Below, one piece after another: positions 55,294-64,000 of a stretch of 64,000 bases of DNA; position 1 is the stretch's first letter; every line of letters starts with the position of its first letter. The stretch is from Pycnopodia helianthoides. Its lineage: Eukaryota; Echinodermata; Asteroidea; Forcipulatida; Asteriidae. Below the pieces are notes generated by a model. It saw only the letters and a program-made list of their open reading frames with translations. It did not search any database and had not been told where the DNA came from. The stretch spans positions 20,423,273-20,487,272 of the forward strand of contig CM063248.1 of the NCBI GenBank assembly GCA_032158295.1. The letters are read 5' to 3'. The position numbers and the translations under genes are program-made.

Positions 55294-55583
55294 CTCTAAA
55301 ATCTCCTGATCAGAATTAACTCAGGTCGGGGTCCCAGGGGTCTGACCAGGATCTTGTGTCAAAATGTCCCAGTAATGGGTAAAACTGACATAGAGTCCGA
55401 GCTAAAATCCCATTTTTAAAACCAGATCCTGGTCAGCCTGACCTAGAAATGGGTCAGACCCGTTGGAATTTATGTTTATTGTGAAGCGATGTGATACCTT
55501 TGCTTATTAACGCTATATACGTGCTTGGATGATGATTATTTTTTATCATTATCCGGGTCAATTCTGACGCCGGAGTTTTAGAG
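55294..55583. mobile_element. Palindromic MITE, 'ctctaaaactcc' ends
   Basis: The left end 'ctctaaaatctcctgatcag' plus 'aattaactc' and right end (reverse) 'ctctaaaactccggcgtcag' plus 'aattgaccc' are inverted repeats. Inside, 'ggggtctgaccaggatct' pairs with 'agatcctggtcagcctgac' and 'gggtcagaccc'. 290 bp, non-coding. Confidence 0.82.
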
Positions 55584-55712
55584 CATAGTACATATTGATT
55601 AAGGTTTACTAAATGCATAATTTACTGTTTACTAACATGGTAAATTCACTTTAAACAATAACAACATAACATCATGATACTAAGGAGTGCATCACCCAGC
55701 AACAAAGGCTTG

Positions 55713-55890
55713 CACCCACCCTACCCTTCTGGGGTGCCCACCCTACCCTTCTGGGGTGCCCACCCTACCCTTCTGGGGTGCCCACCCTACCCTTCTGGGG
55801 TGCCCACCCTACCCTTCTGGGGTGCCCACCCTACCCTTCTGGGGTGCCCACCCTACCCTTCTGGGGTGCCCACCCTACCCTTCTGGGGTG
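55713..55890. repeat. 22-bp tandem repeat, 8 identical copies
   Basis: 'ccctacccttctggggtgcc' plus 'ca' repeats without a visible change from 55719 to 55890. The unit contains CACCC and GGGGTG ends that can pair. Since 22 is not a multiple of three, frames cycle through all phases and stay open for up to 93 codons. Confidence 0.97.
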
Positions 55891-57185
55891 GGGGGGGCAC
55901 TGCCGCTTGTTGGCACACTCATCAAACATTGACCTTTCCCAAAAACCTAATTTGATTTAATTCACCCAGCAAGCAGTTTATTCCTTGACCTTTAAATGTA
56001 AAACAAAGTCTTATTTATGCTTTGAGAATAATTCCAGCTGTTTGAACATGTTCATTGGCAGTTGTTATCAGAGAAAATAAAACCAGCCCCCCACCACCTT
56101 GAAACAGTCCCCTTGTTTTGACTGCAGCAGGGTAACTTGGAACTCAACCCTTTGATGTCCAGAAATGATAATCTCTCACAGGCTGTACTGTACAAAACAT
56201 ACTCTGTCCATCAAGAAGCTGTTGAACTACTCACAAAATTACATCATTTTGGGCTACTCTGGTTCTTCAACATTGACTTTATGAAGCCATCATGGTATGA
56301 AAGTTGTGACCATTAAAAACAAAAACCAAGCAAACAAAAGAGCAAAGCTTCTCCAAGAAAGGTTAATAATCAAACACTTTCCAAGTACAACTTCTAGGAT
56401 CATTACTAGTGGTATATACAAGTTTATTTGGATGGGCAGGGGAGGGCATTAATTGGCTGTGGGGGACCTCTACTTTACCAACTATTCACAATGTTGATAA
56501 GCTGACATTCTATGCGTTTATGCATTATGGATCTGATGGTCTGGGCTAGAACATGTTACATTCACGATGAAGCACTGACTAACTGCAGCATTCACAAATG
56601 AGAAAATACTGGCAAAATCAATATTAAATGTCAACTTTTACTTTGTCCGGCAAACCATAACTATGCTGTGACCATCTTTACTTTTTAAAACAACTTTAAA
56701 AAAATTAAACGTTACCCCAGAAGGAGATAATAAACAAGCACTGGACAGACTTCCAAAGTTTGACTTCAAAAGATTACCACAATGTCACACAAGTTGTGAA
56801 CTGTTTTGTTTGTAAAGATAAAGAATATCTATGACAGAAAAACGGTTTGAACCATTGCTCAATTTTTTTTCAAGTTTGACAAGTTCAAAAACACAAAGCT
56901 ATTTGAGGTGTGTTTTTTTTGGTGTGCTAACAGCAATTCATTAAAAAAAAATTGTGGTATATTGCACGTCATGAAAATCAAGCACTAGATGAAGTCATTT
57001 TTAACACTGCTCAACATATTTTTTGTGACCTGTTCAGGCATGACATTCTTTCTACTTTAATCTGATTTCCAATTTTGGGCCCTCAGAAAAATCAGCTAAA
57101 TTTGTATTAATAGCCTGAGAAGTCTATAAAAAAACCTATACGGTATACACATGTAGGTCAGCTCTTGTACTCAATAGCATTTTTT
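55891..57185. other. Unassigned A/T-rich sequence, no gene seen
   Basis: No frame above 60 codons and no repeat family recognised over about 1.3 kb. Confidence 0.6.
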
Positions 57186-57189
57186 CCCA

Positions 57190-57445
57190 ACTTTTCCCCC
57201 CCAAAAGCCAAGTATCATGCATGCTTGTGAAAAGTAATGTTCATGGGCAAAAGCTATTTTGGCTGCTGGGCAAGTTTCAGCTTTCCTTCTTTGGTTGACA
57301 GGATGCTCGCATGGCACATACAAACATTTGGCCATGCCACTCGATATCTTTTTGCCATCCACATGATTTGTCCATTCACGTGTGCCACTTGATGTCCTTT
57401 TGCCACACACACGTGTCACATTGTAATATTTTGCCAAACACGCTC
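57190..57445. repeat. Degenerate short tandem repeat of 'ttttgccacacacacgtg' words
   Basis: 'gccatgccactcgatatctt' plus 'tttgccatccacatgattt' recurs as 'gtgtgccacttgatgtcctt' plus 'ttgccacacacacgtgtca' about 57 bp later, and again partly as 'atattttgccaaacacgc'. Confidence 0.55.
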
Positions 57446-57824
57446 GCCAGTCATGTGGTGCTCATAATGGCGTTCACACCAGCATGAAAAGAAGAAACCC
57501 AGCATTCTCCGGGCCCTATTTCCACAGTCGAAAGTCATTACAGAGCTTTTGAAAATATTCTCGGGATATAAAGATATATTCCCCCTTGATGTGAGGTTGT
57601 TGACGTGGTGTGTGAATTATTCAATAGTAGATGGGTATCAACTTCCACTGGTTTGGCTGATTTTTTCTTTCGCTTCTTCTTCTTGAACATCCCCATCATG
57701 GCCACTTGAGGCATCCGTTGGTTTATAGTCGCTTTGGGGATCAATTGCCACCAAAGGAGAGGGATAGAGTGATCTTATAGAGCCCTTGCAATGAATTGTA
57801 AAGTTTGTCTTAAATTTGGTTGGT

Positions 57825-57990
57825 CTGGGTATAGTAGGTATATATTGAAGCATAGCCGGGTTGTCTCCAGGTTTTCTCAAAGCTGTGGGGCATTCTGGAC
57901 CCAAATTGTGCAAGTTTGGCCAAGGCTGAGTTGTAAGGAGGTCCTCGGAACGTGTTTTATTTGGTGTTTATCTTGGTTTTAAATACCCAA
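57825..57990 (+). repeat. Dispersed repeat shared with 27.42-27.59 kb
   Basis: 'agccgggttgtctccaggtt' through 'gcattctggacccaaattgt' to 'tttggtgtttatcttggttt' parallels the minus-strand copy at 27.5 kb over about 150 bp, with scattered differences. Confidence 0.75.
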
Positions 57991-58067
57991 CTCTGCAATC
58001 TTAGGCATTACAAATAGTTTTGTCTGTATGGCTTTTGTAACTTTGATCTAAAGTCCCTAAAAATACA

Positions 58068-58105
58068 TAGACAAATAAATAAATAAATAAATAAATAAAT
58101 AAAAT
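58068..58105. repeat. AAAT microsatellite
   Basis: 'aaataaataaataaataaat', about eight units. Confidence 0.95.
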
Positions 58106-58319
58106 CATTTCATTTTTTCAGTGTCGCACATTGGCTCACAAAACGTGGATATCAGCCCGATATGCTACCTTGTGCATGGGAAGGACCCCTAATAGGCTTA
58201 TCGTTGGGGGGGGGGGGTCGCTTGTAGGGGGTTCGAATCCAACCCACGTGCATGTAGGTCTAAAAGGCCATTTGAAGAAGATGCACATTTTCAGTCTTTG
58301 TTATTTTGTTATTTGTTGC

Positions 58320-58615
58320 TGTAGTTTCTTGAAGATCAACCGAGTGGCAGTGTTTATAATGCAGTGTGGTTGGTTCAAATCCCACTGGAGGAGTATGTGG
58401 AATTTTTTCCGCAGGTTTTGAAAACAAAGAAAAATGCACTGATGTTAAAATAAGTTTGTGGATGTTTGAGGTTGGTTTGTCCATCTTGTATTAACTGGAT
58501 GTGGGAGAATATATAGAACACAATGGAATGTGGGTTCAAATCCCACCTGTGGAGGATGTGGAATTTTTCCACAAATGTCGAAGAACTGCAACTATTCAGT
58601 GTTGATCAAAAAGTT
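58320..58615 (+). repeat. Two SINE family C-like pieces in tandem
   Basis: Two B-box words, 'ttggttcaaatcccactgg' (about 58369) and 'gtgggttcaaatcccacctg' (about 58530), are each followed by '..atgtggaattttt.ccrca' and an AATGCACTGATG or TATTCAGTGTTG word resembling the family C tail. A third B-box-like word ('gggttcgaatccaaccca', 58228) follows a G run just upstream. Confidence 0.65.
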
Positions 58616-58649
58616 GAAGTAGGCGGTTAGTTCTGCCAAATTACAATTC

Positions 58650-58680
58650 CTCCCCCTCCCCCTCCCCCTCCCCCCTGACA
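58650..58680. repeat. CTCCCC microsatellite
   Basis: 'ctccccctccccctccccct' plus C run. Further C runs lie at 58943-58951 and 58981-58989; together they make the minus strand G-rich. Confidence 0.9.
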
Positions 58681-59143
58681 TCCTTTTCCTTTTGTAAGAG
58701 ATAATATTTATTGAAACAGTTTCTGAAGCAACTGTGGATTACACTTTGGGAAAATCCAGCCTTGATATTTTCACCAAATTTGTGTGAAGTTAACACCCCC
58801 ACCCCATCCCGTATTGCCACTTAAGAGAAAGTACTACTCTTGTTGTATCACTGCTTCTTCACTACAGGGGCCTTCATCAAACTCAAGTATGTTTTAAAAA
58901 TCAACGTCAACTCGCGCTATTCGTTTTTATAGCATAACGGACCCCCCCCCCTCCCAGCTGCCTCTTGAGATGACTTTCTCCCCCCCCCCTCCCCACCATT
59001 CTGTCTTAGACAACTACGTACATATTTTCCTGCCTCTATTGATTTTAACATCACCACAAAAAAAGCTGTCGCCTTTAGCGTGAACCTGTACGCTATGTTT
59101 TTATTCAATTTTCCCTTTGTACAGATTTCGGCAGCCTTGGTGA

Positions 59144-59146
<3 letters not shown>

Positions 59147-59182
<36 letters not shown>
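59147..59182. repeat. CA microsatellite, about 17 units
   Basis: 'cacacacacacacacacaca' and so on between 'gtgac' and 'aaacaaaaaa'. Confidence 0.97.
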
Positions 59183-59186
<4 letters not shown>

Positions 59187-59593
59187 AAAAACCCTGAAAG
59201 AGAACTTGAACAAGAATGTGCAGAAAATGGAATTCTGTCGCTTTTATTGATTTCCCGAGTGTTAGTTTAAGATAAGAAACCCCACTTAGTGTTTCTCTGT
59301 AAATATTATTCCCGGCTAGTCCTCTCTTGTCTTTTTTGTAATAATTATGTTTCCCATTGAAAGCATTCCTGTGTACGGAAATTTAAGAGCAAGTGATCAT
59401 GTCGACTATTATGTCAATTTGTTTTTACTTATATTCAATGCCTACTACTATTATACAGTGGTTTTTCGGGGGGTATGGATTTTTTAGTAGGAAATCCCAA
59501 AACAAAACAATTTGCTAATTTAGTTTAAAAACAGCTATAATAATAATTTGATTTATGATTCACCATGTTATGAAAGGGTGTAAAAGGGTTGTT

Positions 59594-59968
59594 AAAGGTT
59601 GGGTATACCTTTGGTAATTACTCCAAAATTAATGACCGTAAAAATTTACTTGGCAAGGAGCAACTGGAGAGCTGTTGATATTATAAAACATTGTTAGAAA
59701 CGACACCCTTTGAAGTAATGTAGTTTTAGAGAAAAAGGTAAATTTTCTACCCACAAATTTGAATCTGAGAAAGGCTTCAGGTTTCTCAGGCATCTGAGAG
59801 CAAACAATTCTATTCGACATGGTTAGATTTTTTTCTTGCATTATTTTCTTGCGACTTTGATGACCAGTTAGCCCAATTTTTTTTTTTACAGGTTTGTTAT
59901 TTTATGCATAATGTTGGGATACACTAAGTGAGGATACTGGTCTTTGACAATACCAAAAGTATACCCTG
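59594..59968 (+). mobile_element. MITE, subfamily A, near full length
   Basis: Terminal inverted repeats: 'taaaggttgggtataccttt' (plus 'ggtaattac') and 'accaaaagtataccctgttt'. The body holds 'gagctgttgatattataaaa', 'gaagtaatgtagttttagag' and 'acaggtttgttattttatgc'. This is the family I recall as very common in sea star and sea urchin assemblies. The copy at 4483-4857 lies in the opposite orientation. Confidence 0.88.
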
Positions 59969-60234
59969 TTTGAATGATTTGTGAACTTCGAATCAAACTA
60001 ATGTATGGGTTTGTTATCTTAAAAAACAAATAAATAAATACGAAACAGCTTTTTCAAACTGCTTACTAACCAAAATGACCAGTAGTTTCAACACAATAAT
60101 ATGTAATGACCAGACGTTCCTAGCAGACTATTTTCCCAAAGGCTAAAATGCACTACTTAACCCACAGATATGTATTGGGCAAACCCACAGCAAAACAAAT
60201 TGCTGATTTTGTTATTAACACTTTTATGAAAGAC

Positions 60235-60272
60235 CTTCGAGATAACTCTGCTCTGGGCGAAACACGAGGCCA
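60235..60272 (+). repeat. Isolated copy of the 'ctctgctctgggcgaaac' stem-loop motif
   Basis: 'ttcgagataactctgctctg' plus 'ggcgaaacacgaggcc' resembles the motifs at 21144-21181 and 51662-51692. It lies in a 61-codon frame without a domain. Confidence 0.35.
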
Positions 60273-60649
60273 TAACCATGGGTTTTTTGTCTGCATTTTG
60301 TTATCCTACTTTAAAATCATTATGTACAGATGATGATGACATGGCAGCCCCAAATGAATTGCCCAATTTAGTTTTGACAATTATATAGAAGTAACGATAA
60401 TTACTTTTTTAATTTTTGAAACAAGTGATGATTTTAAAGAATGATTTTTGAGATTAAGCAACCATTTTATGGAGCACTTTTAAAGGGACAGACCTTTCTT
60501 ATTGTTGATAAACAAACTGTTTACAAACTGTGGCTATCTGTTTTGCATTCATGGCTTCCTATAGTTTTCCAGTCTTGGTTGGCAAAAACTTGGGCTGTGA
60601 CGTTGCAATAGAAAGATCGGTACAGAGACAGTGCAACAGCAAATTACCA

Positions 60650-60848
60650 TCAGATCAGTGTCCAATTTTATGAAGCACAACAATTTGCTGAGCAGAGTAA
60701 AACCTTGCTTAACGGCAACAGGTAACCAGGCAAAATCGCCATCAAGTTTAAATTGTCATGACTGGTACACCTGTTATTTTCTGCTTAGCGAAGGAAGTTT
60801 GCCAAGCTGGATTATCTGCTGAAGAGCTTTATTGAAATAGGCCCGGGT
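60650..60848. mobile_element. Foldback MITE, family F2
   Basis: Ends 'gtgtccaattttatgaagca' and 'aagagctttattgaaatagg' plus 'ccc'; centre 'acaggtaaccaggcaaaatc' and 'catgactggtacacctgtta'. An eroded copy. Confidence 0.75.
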
Positions 60849-60944
60849 CATAAAAACTAGAGTGAAGCCATTCTCTTAATGATAATTGGCTAGACAGTTT
60901 CTTTTAACATGGGACTTAATGACCTATCACAAGGACACAGTAAT

Positions 60945-61065
60945 TAATGGTTAAGCGTCTTTCCCAAGAACTCATGTGTGCCCCCAAATCACATTCAGAC
61001 AAAACCAGACCTTAAGCCTGGTGCACCAGACCTTAAGCCTGGTGCACCAGACCGCTAAGCCATGA
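60945..61065 (-). repeat. SINE family B fragment with a tandem 22-bp duplication
   Basis: 'gttaagcgtctttcccaaga' is the complement of the constant block. 'ccagaccttaagcctggtgc' plus 'ac' occurs twice in a row (61007-61052), followed by the head remnant 'accgctaagccatg'. Confidence 0.65.
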
Positions 61066-62235
61066 AAAAACATATTCTCCTTTTTCATTAAAGGTAAGGT
61101 CATAGATTGTTTTTTTTGTCGACAAATTGCTGATTTACAGACAAATTTCTAAAGACAGATACAATCAAAGTTGCATGTGAGTCTCTACTTGCTGAGAAAA
61201 CAGCAAAAAAATCTTTTACTGTATTTTTCACAAGAACGAAGCTGGTATATGCGTTCGTGTAATTTTACTTTAAAAAAACACCCGTTCATCGTACAAAAGC
61301 GTTTCTTATGCCAGGAACTTTTATTTCTGAGAATACTGTGTAGTCATTGAAAAACGTCTGTGAAAAGCCAAGTCCAATTGTTAAACTTTTCTTGCATAAA
61401 TCATCAAAAAAAAGGGCAATTACTATGGGTGTCTGGTAATCGCTGTAACCAGTTTGTGTGTAGTGGGCGGGTCTTAACATTGGACAATTTCTTCACACTT
61501 ACAAGCAAGAGAAGCAGAGAATTGTTAAAATTACTGTTAGGCAGTTAGTAATCTGTAATAAAAATTCAATGAAAAATTGTTTAATACTGTTTGTTTTGGG
61601 GCTGTTTTTTTTATATACAATTTCCTGTGTTAACGAAACCGAATCACACTCAAATTCGACTAGCACAAAATTGCACAACTTTAATGAAATACTCATACAG
61701 TGTAGATTAACTTATTTAAAAATAACATATTGATGAGAACTATTATTTTGAAGGTTTGCATTCAGCACATGATCCAACCAACCCCCCCCCCCCCCCTCAG
61801 GCTGACACAGTTCTTAGAAATATCCTGGGAACCTTGAAAGGGTTTCTCCATCTAGGGAAAGGGGAAATCTCTTCTTGTTATCAAATATTCATTTCATGGT
61901 CAAAAGTAGAGATATCTTCTTCTTTTTTATTGCCCCTTAAATATTAGAGAACAAAATTCCAATAAGTCTGTTCCAGGAAATCCCAGTACATCCCAGTACT
62001 TAATTTACTTATAAAGAAAAGTCTGGTTATTTTATAAAAGATTTATTTAGTCACAACTATACGAGTAAGTGTAAGAAAAACATAAACCACTATGATTTCT
62101 TTTTTTCATTCTGTGTGTTCCCACCAAAATATTCCAATAACAAATTAAGTGTAACAAAAGAAGACTGTCGAAATTTCAGCGAACAGTTTAGCTAAATAGG
62201 ATTGGCTATTTATACTAAATTGTATGGGTCTTTGT
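61066..62235. other. Unassigned AT-rich sequence, no gene seen
   Basis: C run at 61782-61797. Frames up to 65 codons without domains. Confidence 0.6.
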
Positions 62236-62237
62236 GG

Positions 62238-62660
62238 TTCTCCCCTTCCCCCCACTCCACACACACCCATGTTTATCAACCCTGTCAATCAAGGAGTTCT
62301 CCCCTTCCCCCCACCCCACACACACCCATGTTTATCAACCCTGTCAATCAAGGAGTTCTCCCCTTCCCCCCACCCCACACACACCCATGTTTATCAACCC
62401 TGTCAATCAAGGAGTTCTCCCCTTCCCCCCACCCCACACACACCCATGTTTATCAACCCTGTCAATCAAGGAGTTCTCCCCTTCCCCCCACCCCACACAC
62501 ACCCATGTTTATCAACCCTGTCAATCAAGGAGTTCTCCCCTTCCCCCCACCCCACACACACCCATGTTTATCAACCCTGTCAATCAAGGAGTTCTCCCCT
62601 TCCCCCCACCCCACACACACCCATGTTTATCAACCCTGTCAATCAAGGAGTTCTCCCATC
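62238..62660. repeat. 59-bp tandem repeat, 7 copies, nearly identical
   Basis: 'gttctccccttccccccacc' plus 'ccacacacacccatgtttat' plus 'caaccctgtcaatcaagga' repeats every 59 bp; only the first unit shows an obvious change (cccactccac). The unit has no stop codon in any plus-strand frame, so frames of 154, 181 and 146 codons overlap. The C-rich half can form G-quadruplexes on the minus strand. Confidence 0.98.
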
Positions 62661-63685
62661 CCCTGAACTTATAGTTTTTGTTTTTTTTAACGATCCTCTG
62701 TCTGTCAAAACACCCGGATCCGTTTTGTTAAAGTCCTCAGTTTCAGCGGTTGGACACCCTGATAGATAGCACGAAAACAAATTAAAATTCATCTAAATCG
62801 ACTCTGACCAAATTTTGTACTTTAAACAGTAATAGCTGAAAGGGATGGATTGTTTACACTAAGATTTACAATTCTAGGTTTGCACATACCCATTGTATAT
62901 CCAGTGTTAAGATCTCAATCTTTGAGAAGGCAGGCGTGCAGCATTATGGTTTATGTATCCACGGGCGATTCGTTGCGATCATTTTCCCATCATCAACATT
63001 AAGCCGATTAAAATTTCTAGGTCACCCGTTTGAGTACGCCAACTGTCAAAGTATTTTGATTATTGCTTTATACAAAAAAAAAAAAAAAGCAGGATATTTG
63101 TTTGAAAGCTGTCGCCGCAGGACGTCCACTGGTCGGGACGGGTGCGAGCGAAGTCTGCCCTGAATTAGGAATTGCCAATTTGGGAGCTATCGTTGCACGA
63201 TTTACAGTCACTCAGGTATGGCCTAGAGGGGGTGACGTTCCCTCCCATCTAAGATCCTTACTGTGGTTGACAAGGAGGGCACAGCACAGATCAGGAACCC
63301 CCCCACCTCTCCACACTAATACATTTATCAAAGCTTTATAATGGCAACGACCGATTGTTAATGCATCATCTGCCCAGCTCTCTTCAGAAATGGGACATAT
63401 TATTAAGCTTTGTGTCCCCCACATTGCCTGAAGTTGAATTCAGAAGAGCTATTGATAGTGGAATTGGCCTCAGTGAACCCTTTCCTTTCCCCCCCCCTTC
63501 ATTTTATTCTGTGATTCTGTAATTTAATTTATCAAGAAGTTTTTGTTAGTATCTTCTACATCAGAGATGAAATGTTTTGATGTCATCAATCCTTTTGAGA
63601 TTTCACTCCATTTTCATGAAGCTATAGTATAACAACAAAAATTGGTCAGTCAAATTTGCAGAGAACCTTTTAAAAGATGATGTAG
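62661..63685. other. Unassigned sequence; no gene called
   Basis: A run of As (63074-63088) interrupts a CpG-containing segment (63095-63330). Frames of 75 and 92 codons start around the A run and have no domain. Possibly regulatory, not supported further. Confidence 0.45.
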
Positions 63686-63689
63686 ATTA

Positions 63690-63800
63690 TATGGCATTTT
63701 GGCTGGTGACAGCTTTCTGCTTAGCAATGACGCTGTTGTACTGTAGCAAGTTTGTGTTGCTAGCAGTGTGAAACCTGGCTTTGCTTACTGCTGCTTGAAC
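63690..63800. mobile_element. Foldback MITE F2, inner fragment
   Basis: 'atggcattttggctggtgac' and 'tctgcttagcaatgacgctg' plus 'ttgtact' match the F2 right half. The outer ends are lost. Confidence 0.55.
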
Positions 63801-63809
63801 TGAGAACAT

Positions 63810-64000
63810 TAAACAAATATTGAATAATCATGATGAATATTCATGAGTGCCATGCGGAGAAATTTTAATGAGTTGAAATTGCAATTTCCATTCAACGAGG
63901 GCAAGGTCATGCTGAATGCGTTTTGATTTGATTTGACAAGTGACATGTGACATAGACTAAACGAAAATAAGAGAACAATGAGGAAATAAAGGCAAGAAAA
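63810..64000. promoter_or_regulatory. Possible regulatory patch with a 12-bp POU-like palindrome
   Basis: atgaatattcat (63833-63844) is a perfect palindrome close to POU dimer (MORE-type) sites. It is followed by 'ttttaatgagttgaaattgc'. The window ends here. Confidence 0.2.

Noticed and set aside
62202..62769. Three overlapping plus-strand frames of 146-181 codons
   Set aside because: All are phases of the same 59-bp repeat, which has no stop in any forward frame.
1..64000. Bacterial or organelle origin
   Set aside because: Many tRNA-derived SINEs, LINE 3' ends, MITEs and microsatellites, with no dense coding sequence, exclude it.

Overview
The window reads as repeat-rich, gene-poor animal nuclear DNA. 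I find no protein-coding gene, no functional RNA gene and no convincing exon on either strand. The longest open frames (about 120-245 codons) lie inside short-period tandem repeats or lack any recognisable domain, so none is called as CDS. The mix of repeats (tRNA-derived SINEs ending in ATT repeats, many palindromic MITEs, 3' ends of CR1/L2-like retrotransposons) points to a marine deuterostome. Two MITE types, one starting 'gggcccaatttcatagagctgc' and one starting 'taaagg..tatacctttggtaattac', are ones I associate with echinoderm genomes, especially sea stars. That placement comes from memory of the families, not from a search.

Layout. 0-1 kb: two SINE heads and a 76-bp tandem array. 1.7-2.2 kb: a retroposon fragment. 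4.5-5.2 kb: two adjacent, oppositely oriented MITEs. 7.3-8.0, 10.8-11.1, 15.7-16.2, 17.3-17.4, 18.1-18.4, 19.6-19.96, 23.4-24.1, 24.9-25.2, 25.9-26.1, 31.7-31.9, 33.4-34.0, 38.6-39.1, 43.1-43.3 and 63.8-64.0 kb: low-repeat islands with clustered homeodomain, Pbx/Meis, TCF, NK2, Runx, AP-1 or POU-like sites, which could be cis-regulatory. 12-16 kb: tandem arrays, a 1.4-kb internally repeated element and a foldback MITE. 18.5-18.9 kb: an array of short hairpins. 19.5-21.4 kb: SINEs and an inverted-repeat element. 25.4-30.9 kb: SINEs, foldback elements, one palindromic element nested in another, and a CRE-containing MITE. 32.3 kb: a hammerhead-ribozyme-like motif. 35.7-37.9 kb: SINEs and a LINE 3' end. 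39.4-40.9 kb: a SINE-derived tandem array and palindromic MITEs. 42.4-43.0 kb: an 18-bp G-rich array. 45.0-45.9 kb: an 898-bp TIR element with 5-bp target duplications. 46.9-47.5 kb: a foldback MITE and a second LINE 3' end. 50.1-50.6, 54.9-55.2, 55.7-55.9 and 62.2-62.7 kb: tandem arrays with periods 24, about 90, 22 and 59 bp. 52.1-54.1 and 57.8-61.1 kb: SINEs and MITEs.

No genes work together here. The plausible setting is an intergenic desert or a very large intron in which mobile elements are separated by patches of possible regulatory DNA. The observations most worth checking are the hammerhead-like motif and its distant relatives, the nested palindromes at 28.8-29.6 kb, the TIR element at 45.0 kb, the SINE-derived tandem array at 39.4 kb, and the Hox/Pbx-Meis composite site at 33.63 kb.
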